Origin: Streptomyces sp. CB02366
GTDB lineage: Bacteria > Actinomycetota > Actinomycetes > Streptomycetales > Streptomycetaceae
DNA: 64,000 bases
Direction of reading: 5' to 3'
Assembly: GCF_001905905.1 (NCBI RefSeq)
Contig: NZ_LIVT01000003.1
Coordinates: 372,001-436,000 of the forward strand
Shown: piece by piece, positions 8,485-17,443 of the stretch
Numbering within the stretch: the first letter of the stretch is position 1
Layout: each line of letters starts with the position of its first letter
The notes under the pieces: model-generated
The model's database searches: none
What the model saw: the letters and a program-made list of their open reading frames with translations, nothing else
What the model was told of the DNA's origin: nothing
Position numbers and translations under genes: made by a program

Positions 8485-9720
8485 TCAGGTCACCGGATCG
8501 CGTTCCACCGGGCAGCTCATGCAGCGCGGGCCGCCGCGACCCCGGCCCAGCTCGCTGCCCCGGATCTCGATCACCTCGATGCCCTGTCGGCGCAGATGCG
8601 TGTTGGTCGTGGCGTTGCGCTCGTACGCGACGACGACCCCGGGCTCCACGGCGAGCACGTTGCAGCCGTCGTCCCACTGCTCGCGTTCGGCGGCGTGCAC
8701 GTCCTGGGTGGCGGTGAGAACCCGGATGGAGTCCAGGCCGAGGGCGGCGGCGATGGCGCGGTGCATGTGCTCGGGCGGGTGGTCGGTGACCTTGAGGTCA
8801 CGGGGGCCGCCGCCGGGTTCGATGGTGTACGAGCGGAGCATGCCGAGCCCCGCGTACTGGGTGAACGTCTCCCCGTCCACCATGGTCATCACCGTGTCCA
8901 GGTGCATGAACGCACGGGCCTTGGGCATGTCGAGCGCCACGATCGTACGCGCCGAGCCGGTGTCGAAGAGTCCGCGGGCCAGCATTTCCACCGCCTGCGG
9001 GGTGGTGCGCTCGCTCATCCCGATGAGGACGGCCCCGTGGCCGATGACCAGGACGTCGCCGCCCTCGATCGTGGAGGGGTAGTCGTCCTGCCCCTCCGAC
9101 CAGTGGTGGAAGGCGCCCGCCTCCTGGCCGGTGAAGAGGGGGTGGTGCCGGTAGATCGCCTCGAAGTGGACGGTCTCGCGCTGCCGGGCGGGCCAGCGCA
9201 TCGCGTTGATGGAGACTCCGTCGTAGATCCACGCCGAGGTGTCCCGGGTGAAGAGGTGGTTGGGCAGCGGGCCGAGGAGGAAGTCGTCCGGCTCCATCAC
9301 GTGGAAGCGGACGGAGGTCGGTTCGCTGTGCCGCTCCAGGAACTCCCGCTTGGTCATGCCGCCGACCAGCGCCTCGGCCAGCTCCGCGGCGGACAGCTCC
9401 TCGAAGACGGCTCGCAGGTGTTCGGTGGCGAGCGGACCGTACTCCTTCTCGTCGAAGACCCGGTCGAGCACGAGCCGCCGCGCGACCGGGATGTCGAGGG
9501 ACTCGCGCAGCAGGTCGCCGAAGAGGTGCACGGCGATCCCCCGGTCGCGCAGGACCTCGGCGAACCCGTCGTGCTCCTCCTGGGCGCGGCGCACCCACAG
9601 GACGTCGTCGAACAGGAGCGCGTCCTTGTTGGTGGGGGTGAGGCGCTTCAGCTCCATCCCCGGCCGGTGCAGTATGACGCGGCGAAGCCGCCCGGTTTCG
9701 GAGTCGACGTGGAATCCCAT
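8485..9720 (-). CDS. arcA: Arginine deiminase
   Basis: A 411-residue enzyme that hydrolyses arginine to citrulline and ammonia. The start [21 protein letters not shown] and the segments [33 protein letters not shown] and [10 protein letters not shown] (catalytic His region) are all typical. The nucleophile is the Cys of [10 protein letters not shown], at about residue 400. The ATG at 9720 follows GAGGATGGGGGC; a longer reading to 9753 has no support. It is the first gene of the arcA-arcB-permease run. No carbamate kinase gene lies nearby. Confidence 0.93.
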   Translation of the reverse strand: MGFHVDSETGRLRRVILHRPGMELKRLTPTNKDALLFDDVLWVRRAQEEHDGFAEVLRDRGIAVHLFGDLLRESLDIPVARRLVLDRVFDEKEYGPLATEHLRAVFEELSAAELAEALVGGMTKREFLERHSEPTSVRFHVMEPDDFLLGPLPNHLFTRDTSAWIYDGVSINAMRWPARQRETVHFEAIYRHHPLFTGQEAGAFHHWSEGQDDYPSTIEGGDVLVIGHGAVLIGMSERTTPQAVEMLARGLFDTGSARTIVALDMPKARAFMHLDTVMTMVDGETFTQYAGLGMLRSYTIEPGGGPRDLKVTDHPPEHMHRAIAAALGLDSIRVLTATQDVHAAEREQWDDGCNVLAVEPGVVVAYERNATTNTHLRRQGIEVIEIRGSELGRGRGGPRCMSCPVERDPVT

Positions 9721-9948
9721 GCCCCCATCCTCACCGCGCGGAGCGCCGTTCACCCGGCGAATCGCCCACCTGTTCCACCGCGCGCACCACGGCCGGGCCC
9801 GCCCCGCGGCCGGAGCCGACCGGGACCGCTCGGGCCGGACGGCTCCGGCTCCGGGCCCACCCGACCCGGCAGCCGGATCAGGACGGGGCCGGAGCCGGGG
9901 CCGGGCCGGTCGTGAGCGAGGGCCGGAGCCGACCCCGGATCCGAACGG

Positions 9949-12633
9949 TCAGAGGCGGGGGTCCACCGGCTCCGATTCCAGGGCCAGGACGGCGAACACC
10001 GCCTCGTGGACCCGCCACAGCGGCTCCCCGTCCGCCAGCCGGTCCAGGGCCTCCAGGCCCAGCGCGTACTCCCGCAGCGCCAGCGAACGCTTGTGGCCGA
10101 GGAACCGGGAGCGCAGGCGCTCCAGGTTCTCCGGGCGGGTGTACTCGGGGCCGTAGACGATGCGCAGGTACTCCCGGCCGCGCACCTTGACGCCGGGCTG
10201 GACGAGTCGGCCCCCGGCGTCCCGGACGAGCGCGCCGAGCGGCTTGACGACCATGCCCTCGCCGCCGCGCCCGGTCATCTCCAGCCACCAGTCCACACCC
10301 GCCCGGACCGACGCCTCGTCGCCGGTGTCGACGACGAGCCGACGGGTGGCCTGGAGCAGTCCGGTGGGGTCGTGCTCCACGAGCCGGTCGAGCAGGGCGA
10401 GCTGCTCGTCGTGCGGGACGGCGGCGAGGGAACGGCCCTGGACGGCGAGGACCTGGAAGGGGGCGAGCCGCACCCCCTCCAGCCCGTCGGTGGGCCAGCA
10501 GTAGCGCCGGTACGCCTCGGTGAACGCGACCGTGTCCCGGACGCGGTCCCGCTGCCGTCCGGCCAGGTCCGCCACCTCGACGCCCCGGGCGGCCGCCTGC
10601 TCCAGAGCGGCGACGGCCGGCGGGAGGGCGGCGCCGGACGCGGCGCCGACGGCGGCGTACTGCGAGCGCAGCAGCCCGCCCGCCTTGAGGGACCACGGCA
10701 TCAGCTCGGCGTCCAGGAGCACCCAGTCGGTGTCCCACTCTTCCCAGAGCCCGGCGGCCTCGACGGCGGTGCGGAGCCGGTCCAGGACCGCCTCGGTCAT
10801 GGCGGTGTCGTCGAGGAACGGCCGCCCGGTGCGGGTGTACAGCGCACCGGTGGGGCCCGTGGTGCCGAAGCGGGCGGTCGCGGCCTCCGCGTCCTTGCAG
10901 ACGAGGACGACGGCCCGGGAACCCATGTGCTTCTCCTCGCACACGACCCGCTCGACACCGTCCGCCGCGTACTGCGCGAACGCCTCGGCCGGGTGCTCCA
11001 GGAAGCCGTCCTCGCGGGAGGTGGCGGTGGGGGCCATGGTGGGCGGGAGGTAGGCCAGGAGCCGGGGGTCGACGGCGAAGCGGCTCATGACTTCGAGCGC
11101 GGCGGCCGCGTTCTCCTCGCGCACGGCGACCCGGCCCAGCTGCCGGGTCTCCACCACACGGCGGCCCTGGACGTCCGCGAGGTCCAGCGGTCGGCCCTCC
11201 CGGCCCCCGGGCGCCTCGGTGACCAGCGGCTTGACGGGCTCGTACCAGACCTTCTCGGCGGGCACGTCGACGAGTTCGCGCTCCGGCCAGCGCAACGCGG
11301 TCATCTTCCCGCCGAAGACGGCTCCAGTGTCCAGGCAGATGGTGTTGTTGATCCAGGAAGTGCTGGGCACCGGGGTGTGGCCGTAGACCACGGTGGCGCG
11401 GCCCCGGTACTCCTCGGCCCACGGGTAGCGCACGGGCAGGCCGAACTCGTCGGTCTCCCCCGTGGTGTCCCCGTACAGGGCGTGCGAGCGGACCCGGCCG
11501 GAGGTGCGGCCGTGGTACTTCTCGGGCAGCCCGGCGTGGCAGACCACCAGCCTGCCCTCGTCCAGGACGTAGTGGCTGACCAGGGAGTCGATGAACTTCC
11601 GTACCTCGCCCCGGAACTCGGGGTGCTCGGCGTCCTCGCGCTCCAACTGCTCGACGGTCTCCGCGAGACCGTGGGTGAGCTGCACCTTGCGGCCGGCGAG
11701 ATAGCGGCCGAGCTTGTTCTCGTGGTTGCCGGGGACGCACAGGGCGGTGCCCGCCGCCACCATGGACATGACGCGGCGCAGCACACCGGGGCTGTCGGGC
11801 CCCCGGTCCACGAGGTCGCCGACGAACACGGCGGTACGCCCTTCGGGGTGGGCGCCGTCCACGTAGCCGAGCTCGGCGAGCAGAGTCTCCAGCTCGGAGC
11901 TGCATCCGTGGACGTCCCCGATGATGTCGAACGGTCCGGTCAGGTGGCGCAGGTCGTTGTAGCGGCGTTCCAGGACCACTTCGGCGCGCTCGGCCTCCTC
12001 CTCGGTGCGCAGGACGTGCACCTTGCGGAAGCCCTCGCGCTCCAGCCCGCGCAGGGAGCGCCGCAGCTCGCGGCGGTGCCGCTGGATGACGTGGCGCGGC
12101 ATGGAGGCGCGGTCGGGGCGGGCCGCGTTGCGGGCGGCGCAGACCTCCTCGGGCAGGTCGAGCACGATGGCGATCGGCAGGACGTCGTACTTCCGGGCCA
12201 GCTGGACGAGCTGCTTACGGCTCTCCGACTGGACGCTGGTGGCGTCGATCACCGTGAGCCGCCCGGCCTCCAGGCGCTTGCCGGCGATGTAGTGCAGCAC
12301 GTCGAAGGCGTCACGGCTGGCGCTCTGGTCGTTCTCGTCGTCGGCGACCAGGCCCCGGCAGAAGTCCGAGGAGACGATCTCGGTCGGCTTGAAGTGCCTG
12401 CGGGCGAAGGTGGACTTGCCCGATCCGCTGGCGCCGACGAGGACGACGAGGGAGAGGTCGGTCACCGGCAGAACGCGCGCGGGGCCTGCGGTGGCCCCCT
12501 CGACCGCGGTCAGGCCGGCGGCGCTCGCCGTGGCCTCGGCAGCGGTCCTGTCCGTGGCGGTCGCGTCGGCGACAGTCGTGTCAGCAGCCGCTGCCGCCGC
12601 TTCCGCGCCGGTCCTGCTCCGGTCCCTGTTCAC
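9949..12633 (-). CDS. pnkp: Bacterial Pnkp: RNA 5'-kinase / 2',3'-phosphatase / ligase-like adenylyltransferase
   Basis: About 894 residues in three parts. The kinase has the P-loop GASGSGKST at 67-75. The binuclear metallophosphoesterase shows GDVHG (239-243), GDLVDRGPDS (272-281) and GNHEN (302-306). The adenylyltransferase has CEEKHMGSR with the acceptor Lys at about 568. Bacterial Pnkp heals broken RNA ends and, with Hen1, seals and 2'-O-methylates the junction, for example in tRNAs cut by ribotoxins. The GTG start overlaps the hen1 stop by GTGA. The first about 55 residues form an unusual Ala/Thr/Asp-rich low-complexity tail before the kinase. Confidence 0.93.
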   Translation of the reverse strand: MNRDRSRTGAEAAAAAADTTVADATATDRTAAEATASAAGLTAVEGATAGPARVLPVTDLSLVVLVGASGSGKSTFARRHFKPTEIVSSDFCRGLVADDENDQSASRDAFDVLHYIAGKRLEAGRLTVIDATSVQSESRKQLVQLARKYDVLPIAIVLDLPEEVCAARNAARPDRASMPRHVIQRHRRELRRSLRGLEREGFRKVHVLRTEEEAERAEVVLERRYNDLRHLTGPFDIIGDVHGCSSELETLLAELGYVDGAHPEGRTAVFVGDLVDRGPDSPGVLRRVMSMVAAGTALCVPGNHENKLGRYLAGRKVQLTHGLAETVEQLEREDAEHPEFRGEVRKFIDSLVSHYVLDEGRLVVCHAGLPEKYHGRTSGRVRSHALYGDTTGETDEFGLPVRYPWAEEYRGRATVVYGHTPVPSTSWINNTICLDTGAVFGGKMTALRWPERELVDVPAEKVWYEPVKPLVTEAPGGREGRPLDLADVQGRRVVETRQLGRVAVREENAAAALEVMSRFAVDPRLLAYLPPTMAPTATSREDGFLEHPAEAFAQYAADGVERVVCEEKHMGSRAVVLVCKDAEAATARFGTTGPTGALYTRTGRPFLDDTAMTEAVLDRLRTAVEAAGLWEEWDTDWVLLDAELMPWSLKAGGLLRSQYAAVGAASGAALPPAVAALEQAAARGVEVADLAGRQRDRVRDTVAFTEAYRRYCWPTDGLEGVRLAPFQVLAVQGRSLAAVPHDEQLALLDRLVEHDPTGLLQATRRLVVDTGDEASVRAGVDWWLEMTGRGGEGMVVKPLGALVRDAGGRLVQPGVKVRGREYLRIVYGPEYTRPENLERLRSRFLGHKRSLALREYALGLEALDRLADGEPLWRVHEAVFAVLALESEPVDPRL

Positions 12634-14165
12634 GCGGCTTCCGCCTCCTTCTTCTTCTCGGGGTCGCGCTTCTCGCCGGGGCGGTCCCCGGTCTTCCCGG
12701 CGGCTTCCGGGAGCCGGGTGAACACGGCCATCTGGGTCGGGGGCCCCACCTCGGGGTCCTCGGCTCCGACCGGCACGTACCGAACGGTGTATCCGTGCCG
12801 TCCGGCGACCTGTTCGGCCCACTCCCGGAATTCGGCCCGGGTCCACTCGAAGCGGTGGTCGCCGTGGCGGACGTGTCCGGCCGGAAGGGTCTCCCAGCGG
12901 ACGTTGTACTCCACGTTCGGCGTGGTCACGACCACCGTCCCCGGCCGTGCCGCGCCGAACACCGCGTACTCCAGGGCGGGCAGCCGGGGCAGGTCCAGGT
13001 GCTCGATCACCTCGCTGAGCACGGCGGCGTCGTACCCCTTCAGCGCCCGGTCCGTGTAGGTCAGCGACCCCTGCCGCAGGGTGACCCGGCCGGCCTGGCG
13101 CTCGCCCATCCGGTCCAGCTTGAGCCGGCGCGAGGCGATGGTCAGGGCGCGCATCGAGACGTCGACGCCCACGATCTCGGTGAAGGACACGTCCTTGAGG
13201 AGCTCCTGCACCAACTGGCCCTGGCCGCAGCCGAGGTCGAGCACCCGCCCGGCCCCGGCGGCGCGCAGCGCGTCGAGGATCGCCGTGCGCCGGTGCGCGG
13301 CGAGCGGGACGGGCTTCTCCTCGGTGTCGGTGCTCTCGTCCACCGCGTTGTCGACGCTTCCCACCTCCAGGTCGTCCGACTCGGCGAGCCGCACCAGCTC
13401 CAGCGCCTGGTCGGCCTGGCGGGTGAGCCCCCAGCGGTGGGAGAGGTAGCGCCGGGTGATCAGGGGCCGCTCGGGGTGGTCGGCCAGCCAGCCCTCCCCG
13501 GCCCGCAGCAGCTTGTCCACCTCGTCGGGCGCGACCCAGTAGTGCTTGGCGTCGTCGAGCACCGGAAGCAGGACGTAGAGCTGCCGCAGCGCGTCCGCGA
13601 GCCGCAACTCCCCCTCCAGCACGAGCCGTACGTAGCGCGAGTCGCCCCATGCGGGGAACTGCTCGTCCAGCGGTACGGCCGTGGCCTCGACCCGGTCCCA
13701 GCCGAGCGGTGCGAACAGCCTGCGCACCAGCTCGACACCGCCCCGGGCGGGCAGGGCGGGCACCTCGATCCGCAGCGGCAACGGGCTCCCGGCCCGCTCG
13801 GGCATGGCCCGGCAGACGCCGCCGAGCGCGGACTTGAAGACCGTGGCGAGGGCGACCGACAGCAGGGAGGAGGCCGCATAGGGGCGATCGTTGACGTACT
13901 GCGCGAGCGCCGCGTCGGGGGCTCCTCCCCGGCCCTTGCCCTTGCCGCGCCGCACCAGCGCCACCGGATCCACCTCCAGCAGGAGCGCGGCGGTGCAGCG
14001 CTCGGCGGACGCCTCGGGATAGAAGACGTGCGCGGAGCCGTGCGAGGTGGAGAACGCCTGCGCCTTGTCGGGATGCTTGTGCAGCAGGAAGCCCAGATCC
14101 GTGGCGGGGCGTTCAGGGGTGCCGGTCGTACCGATCGTCAGGAACACCCGTCCGAGTATGGTCAT
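12630..14165 (-). CDS. hen1: Hen1: 3'-terminal RNA ribose 2'-O-methyltransferase
   Basis: About 511 residues. The N-terminal half (MTILGRVFLTIGTTG, LGFLLHKHPDKAQ, HVFYPEAS) is the bacterial Hen1 N-terminal domain that joins Pnkp in sealing. The C-terminal half is the SAM methyltransferase: VLDLGCGQGQL, then the metal-binding set SEVIEHLD and HGDHRFEW that marks Hen1 enzymes. It methylates the 2'-OH at the break so that the same site is not cut again. The ATG at 14165 follows a GGGGG-rich site. It lies directly upstream of, and overlaps, pnkp. The C-terminal tail is Lys/Glu-rich. Confidence 0.93.
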   Translation of the reverse strand: MTILGRVFLTIGTTGTPERPATDLGFLLHKHPDKAQAFSTSHGSAHVFYPEASAERCTAALLLEVDPVALVRRGKGKGRGGAPDAALAQYVNDRPYAASSLLSVALATVFKSALGGVCRAMPERAGSPLPLRIEVPALPARGGVELVRRLFAPLGWDRVEATAVPLDEQFPAWGDSRYVRLVLEGELRLADALRQLYVLLPVLDDAKHYWVAPDEVDKLLRAGEGWLADHPERPLITRRYLSHRWGLTRQADQALELVRLAESDDLEVGSVDNAVDESTDTEEKPVPLAAHRRTAILDALRAAGAGRVLDLGCGQGQLVQELLKDVSFTEIVGVDVSMRALTIASRRLKLDRMGERQAGRVTLRQGSLTYTDRALKGYDAAVLSEVIEHLDLPRLPALEYAVFGAARPGTVVVTTPNVEYNVRWETLPAGHVRHGDHRFEWTRAEFREWAEQVAGRHGYTVRYVPVGAEDPEVGPPTQMAVFTRLPEAAGKTGDRPGEKRDPEKKKEAEAA

Positions 14166-14338
14166 CAGCCCCCGCCCCCACCAGGTATTTTCGCCGTCTC
14201 TGCCTGCCCCGCCTGCTCTGCCTGCCCCGCCGGACGCGTCCCGGGCGTCCCTCCGCCCCGGCCCTCCAGCCATGCGGCCGCCGTGCCCCGCCTCCCCCGC
14301 CGGCCACTCCCTCACGGCGTTCCGGGCCCTCCGCCCGC

Positions 14339-15256
14339 CTACGCCTCCAGCCGCCCGGCCAGTTCGGCCACGAGTTCCGGTCCCACCCGGCAGCAGCCTC
14401 CGACGAGCCGGGCGCCCGCCCGGGTCCAGGCCCGCACCCGCCCCGGGTCGAACGTGCCGCGCCCGGTCCACCCCCGCGCCCCGGCGTCCCAGCCCTCCCC
14501 TCTGTTGGGGTAGACCACGGCGGGCCTGCCCGTGACCGCGACCGCCTGTTCCACGGCCTCCTGCGCCTCGTCGGGATCGCAGCAGTTGACCCCGACCGCG
14601 AGGACGGAGTCCCGGCCCGCCGCCACCGCGAACGCCTCCTCCAGCGGCTGACCGGCCCGGGTCCGGCCGCCCGCCACGCTGTACGAGAGCCAGTACGGCA
14701 GTCCGGTCTCCTCGGCCACCTGGACCAGGGCCTCCGCCTCGTCCAGGTCCGGCACCGTCTCCAGGGCCAGGGCGTCGGGCCGGGCCGCGGCCAGGGCCGC
14801 CACCCGGGGGCGGTGGAAGCGCTCCAGCTCCCGGACGCTCAGCCCGTAACGCCCCCGGTACTCGCTGCCGTCCGCGAGCATCGCCCCGTACGGCCCGACC
14901 GACGCGGCGACCCAGCTCTCCCGCCCGGGACCGGTCCGGCGCGCCGTGTCGGCGGCGCGCCGGGCCAGCCGCACGCTGCGGGCGAGCAGGTCCTCGGTCC
15001 CGGACCGGTCGATCCCGTACCGCCCGAACCCTTCGAAGGTGGCCTGATAGCTGGCCGTGATGAGCACCCGCGCCCCCGCCCGGAGGTAGGCGAGGTGGGC
15101 GGCCTCGATCTGCTCCGGCGCGGCCGACAGCAGCCGGGCCGACCAGAGGGCGTCGGACAGGTCGCAGCCCTGCGCCTCCAGTTGGTTGGAGAGGCCGCCG
15201 TCCAGCAGAACGGGCCCGGCTTCCAGCGCGTCGGCGAGCGTGCCACCGGTATTCAC
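14339..15256 (-). CDS. mmuM: Homocysteine S-methyltransferase (MmuM type)
   Basis: About 305 residues, a Zn-dependent barrel. The start LLDGGLSNQLEAQG and the Zn-binding cysteines in GVNCCDP and VGGCCRVGP are diagnostic. It moves a methyl group from S-methylmethionine or SAM to homocysteine, giving methionine. The GTG at 15256 (reading NTGGTLADAL) is chosen because GGAGG and GAGG lie at usable distance; a GTG at 15268 would sit directly on that site. It follows the F420-type oxidoreductase, from which it is separated by a pentanucleotide repeat. Confidence 0.88.
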   Translation of the reverse strand: MNTGGTLADALEAGPVLLDGGLSNQLEAQGCDLSDALWSARLLSAAPEQIEAAHLAYLRAGARVLITASYQATFEGFGRYGIDRSGTEDLLARSVRLARRAADTARRTGPGRESWVAASVGPYGAMLADGSEYRGRYGLSVRELERFHRPRVAALAAARPDALALETVPDLDEAEALVQVAEETGLPYWLSYSVAGGRTRAGQPLEEAFAVAAGRDSVLAVGVNCCDPDEAQEAVEQAVAVTGRPAVVYPNRGEGWDAGARGWTGRGTFDPGRVRAWTRAGARLVGGCCRVGPELVAELAGRLEA

Positions 15257-15272
15257 AGCCGCCTCCACCTCC

Positions 15273-15306
15273 TCAGGTCAGGTCAGGTCAGGTCAGGTCA
15301 GGTCAG
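15273..15306. repeat. Pentanucleotide microsatellite (TCAGG)6 plus TCAG
   Basis: Six perfect TCAGG copies followed by a partial one. The repeat contains the TGA stop of the leftward oxidoreductase gene and fills most of the gap to the mmuM start. A 5-bp unit read in any frame gives TGA stops, so changes in copy number would alter spacing rather than protein sequence. Confidence 0.95.
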
Positions 15307-16221
15307 CTGGGACTGGATCTGCGAGGAGATCAGTTCCAGATGGTCCAGGTCGTCCAGGTCGAGGATCTGGAGGTAGATCCTCGACGAGCCGATCGCTCCG
15401 TAGCGGCCGATCTTGTCGACCACTTCGGCGGGCGATCCCGCCAGGCCGTTCGCCTTGAGCTCCTCCACGTCCCGGCCGATGGCCGCCGCGCGCCGGGCGA
15501 CCTCGGCGTCGTCCTTGCCCGTGCAGACGATCAGCGCGTTGGAGTACACGAGGTCGTCCGGCGAGCGCCCGTGCGCCTGCGCGGCGGCCCGTACCCGGCC
15601 GAACTGGGTCTCGCTGTCCTCCAGCGAGGCGAACGGGATGTTGAACTCGTCCGCGTACCGCGCGGCCAGCCTCGGGGTGCGCGTCGCACCGTGGCCGCCG
15701 ATCAGGACGGGCACCTTGGCCTGGGCGGGCTTGGGCAGCGCGGGCGAGTCGGTGAGCTGGTAGTAGGTGCCGTCGTAGCTGAAGGTCTTGCCGACCTCCG
15801 TCGCCCACAGACCGGTGACGATCGCGAGCTGCTCCTCCAGGCGGCCGAACTTCTCCTTGGGGAACGGGATGCCGTAGGCGCGGTGCTCCTCCTCGAACCA
15901 GCCCGCCCCCAGGCCCAGTTCGATCCGGCCGCCGGACATCTGGTCGACCTGGGCCACCTGGATGGCCAGGACTCCCGGCAGTCGGAAGGTGCCGGCGGTC
16001 ATCAGCGTGCCGAGCCGGATGCGCCGGGTCTCGCGCGCCAGCCCTGCCAGGGTGATCCAGGCGTCGGTCGGTCCGGGCAGGCCGTCGCCGGGGCCCATCC
16101 GGAGATAGTGGTCGGAGCGGTAGAAGGCGTCGAAGCCCAGGTCCTCGGTGGCCTTGGCGACGGTGAGCAAGGTGTCGTAGTCGGCCCCCTGCTGGGGCTC
16201 GGTGAAGATGCGAAGATCCAT
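15298..16221 (-). CDS. LLM-class F420-dependent oxidoreductase
   Basis: A 307-residue luciferase-like monooxygenase-fold protein. It opens MDLRIFTEPQQGADYDTLL and shows FDAFYRSDHYL, ELGLGAGWFEEEH and VPVLIGGHGATR, the pattern of actinobacterial F420-dependent enzymes. The redox substrate is unknown. ATG start at 16221 next to the gap from the DUF6099-like gene. The stop codon is inside the TCAGG repeat, and mmuM follows on the same strand, so the two may be co-transcribed. Confidence 0.85.
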   Translation of the reverse strand: MDLRIFTEPQQGADYDTLLTVAKATEDLGFDAFYRSDHYLRMGPGDGLPGPTDAWITLAGLARETRRIRLGTLMTAGTFRLPGVLAIQVAQVDQMSGGRIELGLGAGWFEEEHRAYGIPFPKEKFGRLEEQLAIVTGLWATEVGKTFSYDGTYYQLTDSPALPKPAQAKVPVLIGGHGATRTPRLAARYADEFNIPFASLEDSETQFGRVRAAAQAHGRSPDDLVYSNALIVCTGKDDAEVARRAAAIGRDVEELKANGLAGSPAEVVDKIGRYGAIGSSRIYLQILDLDDLDHLELISSQIQSQLT

Positions 16222-16303
16222 GCCTCCATCCTGCCCCGCCGGCGCGGCCCCCCTCGTCAGCCCGGGCGGCCCCGCCCCCGCTCCTCCCCGCCCGGGGCCT
16301 GCC

Positions 16304-16798
16304 TCAGGGCCCGGCCGCCGATGCCGCGGGACCGCGTATGCCCCCGTAGGGGCCGTCGCGCTCCCGCTCGGCCAGCCGTCTCAGCATCCCGTGGACGCGG
16401 TCCAGTGATTCGTCCGCCGCGTCCATCGCCTCGATGCACTGCCAGTACAGGTTGTCCTCCCCCGTATCACAGGCCACCCCGACCAGCGCGATCCCGGCCT
16501 CACCGAGCAGCAGCGCGAGTGCGGCCAGGGTCGTCCTCACCTCGGCCATCCCGGTCAGCCGCACCGCCCGGGCGCCGTCGGAGAGAACCGAGGGGTGGTC
16601 CAGCGCGGAGCAGCCGGCGCCGATCTCCCCCAACGCCCGCGCCTCGCTCCGTAACTCCACCGGCCCGCACGCCGCCAGCCGGCTGCCGATGGCCCGTGCG
16701 AGCGCCTGGGCCTGCCACGCCTCCGCCATGACGTCCAGCGCGCCCCGACTGCCCGCCAGCGCCCGCCGCCCGACCTCGATGAGTCGCTCCGCTTCCAT
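16304..16798 (-). CDS. Small conserved streptomycete protein (DUF6099-like)
   Basis: A 164-residue, mostly helical and Ala/Leu/Arg-rich protein. It starts MEAERLIEVGRRALAGSRGA, preceded by GGGGGAGACAG, which fixes the ATG at 16798. The pattern (AEAWQAQALARAIGSRLA, DTGEDNLYWQCIEAMDAADE) resembles a family I know from Streptomyces as DUF6099; this is from memory and not searched. No catalytic motif is visible. It lies downstream of the MazG-like gene, with an AT-richer 124-base gap that probably holds its promoter. Function unknown. Confidence 0.65.
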   Translation of the reverse strand: MEAERLIEVGRRALAGSRGALDVMAEAWQAQALARAIGSRLAACGPVELRSEARALGEIGAGCSALDHPSVLSDGARAVRLTGMAEVRTTLAALALLLGEAGIALVGVACDTGEDNLYWQCIEAMDAADESLDRVHGMLRRLAERERDGPYGGIRGPAASAAGP

Positions 16799-16922
16799 CT
16801 GTCTCCCCCGTCCGTACGAAAACCCGCTCACCTCATTCATTACCCAAAGTGAGGGCAACAGCACCGTAAGGCCAGAGGAAATCGGAAATCTGTGGACACG
16901 AAGTCGAATGTGGATAACTCGA

Positions 16923-17282
16923 TCACTCCGAAGAGTGACGATCACCGGGTTCCGGGCCACTCGGGAGAGGGAAGCGTTCCTCGTTCCGCTCCATTTTGGC
17001 CACCAGCGCGGCCGTCGGGTCGATGCCCAGCACCTCGCAGAACTGCAGGAGATAGGCGAACACGTCCGCGACCTCGTCGGCGACCCGGCGGGCCGCCCCG
17101 GCATCCCCCATGACCGCGACGGACTCCTCGGGCGTCAGCCACTGGAAGATCTCCAGGAGTTCGGACGCCTCGACGCTGAGCGCGGCCGCCAGGTTCTTCG
17201 GGGTGTGGTACCGGCCCCAGTCCCGTGCCGCGGCGAACGCGGCCAGCCGGCGCTGGAGTTCTGCCACATCGATGTCTTTCAC
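16923..17282 (-). CDS. MazG-like nucleotide pyrophosphohydrolase
   Basis: A 119-residue all-alpha NTP pyrophosphatase. Visible are the helix EASELLEIFQWLTPEES and the DEVADVFAYLLQFCEVLG segment; the acidic residues ExxE and ExxD bind Mg. It resembles the short MazG/RS21-C6 (dCTPase) group that cleaves non-standard or excess nucleotides. The start is the GTG at 17282 (KDIDVAELQRRL); upstream residues in the open frame are not family-like. It ends in a short CACTC-CGAA-GAGTG hairpin. It lies between SepF and the DUF6099-like gene on the same strand. Confidence 0.85.
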   Translation of the reverse strand: MKDIDVAELQRRLAAFAAARDWGRYHTPKNLAAALSVEASELLEIFQWLTPEESVAVMGDAGAARRVADEVADVFAYLLQFCEVLGIDPTAALVAKMERNEERFPLPSGPEPGDRHSSE

Positions 17283-17410
17283 GGCCCCAGGTCTATCACC
17301 GGCCACCGACAACGCACGTCCGCGCCCACCTCCGGACCCGGACCTCGCGCGCGGGGCGGCCGGAGGGCGGCGGTCCGCTCCGGCGACCGCTCCCCACAGC
17401 TGCCGCAACC

Positions 17411-17443
17411 ACGGCTACGGCTACGGCTACGGCTACGGCTACG
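17411..17443. repeat. Hexanucleotide repeat carrying tandem in-frame stop codons after sepF
   Basis: ACGGCT is repeated five times plus ACG. On the sepF strand this reads TAG CCG TAG CCG and so on, so the sepF stop is followed by further in-frame TAG codons every six bases. Slippage here could not extend the protein. Confidence 0.9.

Noticed and set aside
6961..9915. 984-codon rightward open frame opposite arcB and arcA
   Set aside because: It crosses two well-recognised genes in antisense and has no coding signature of its own.
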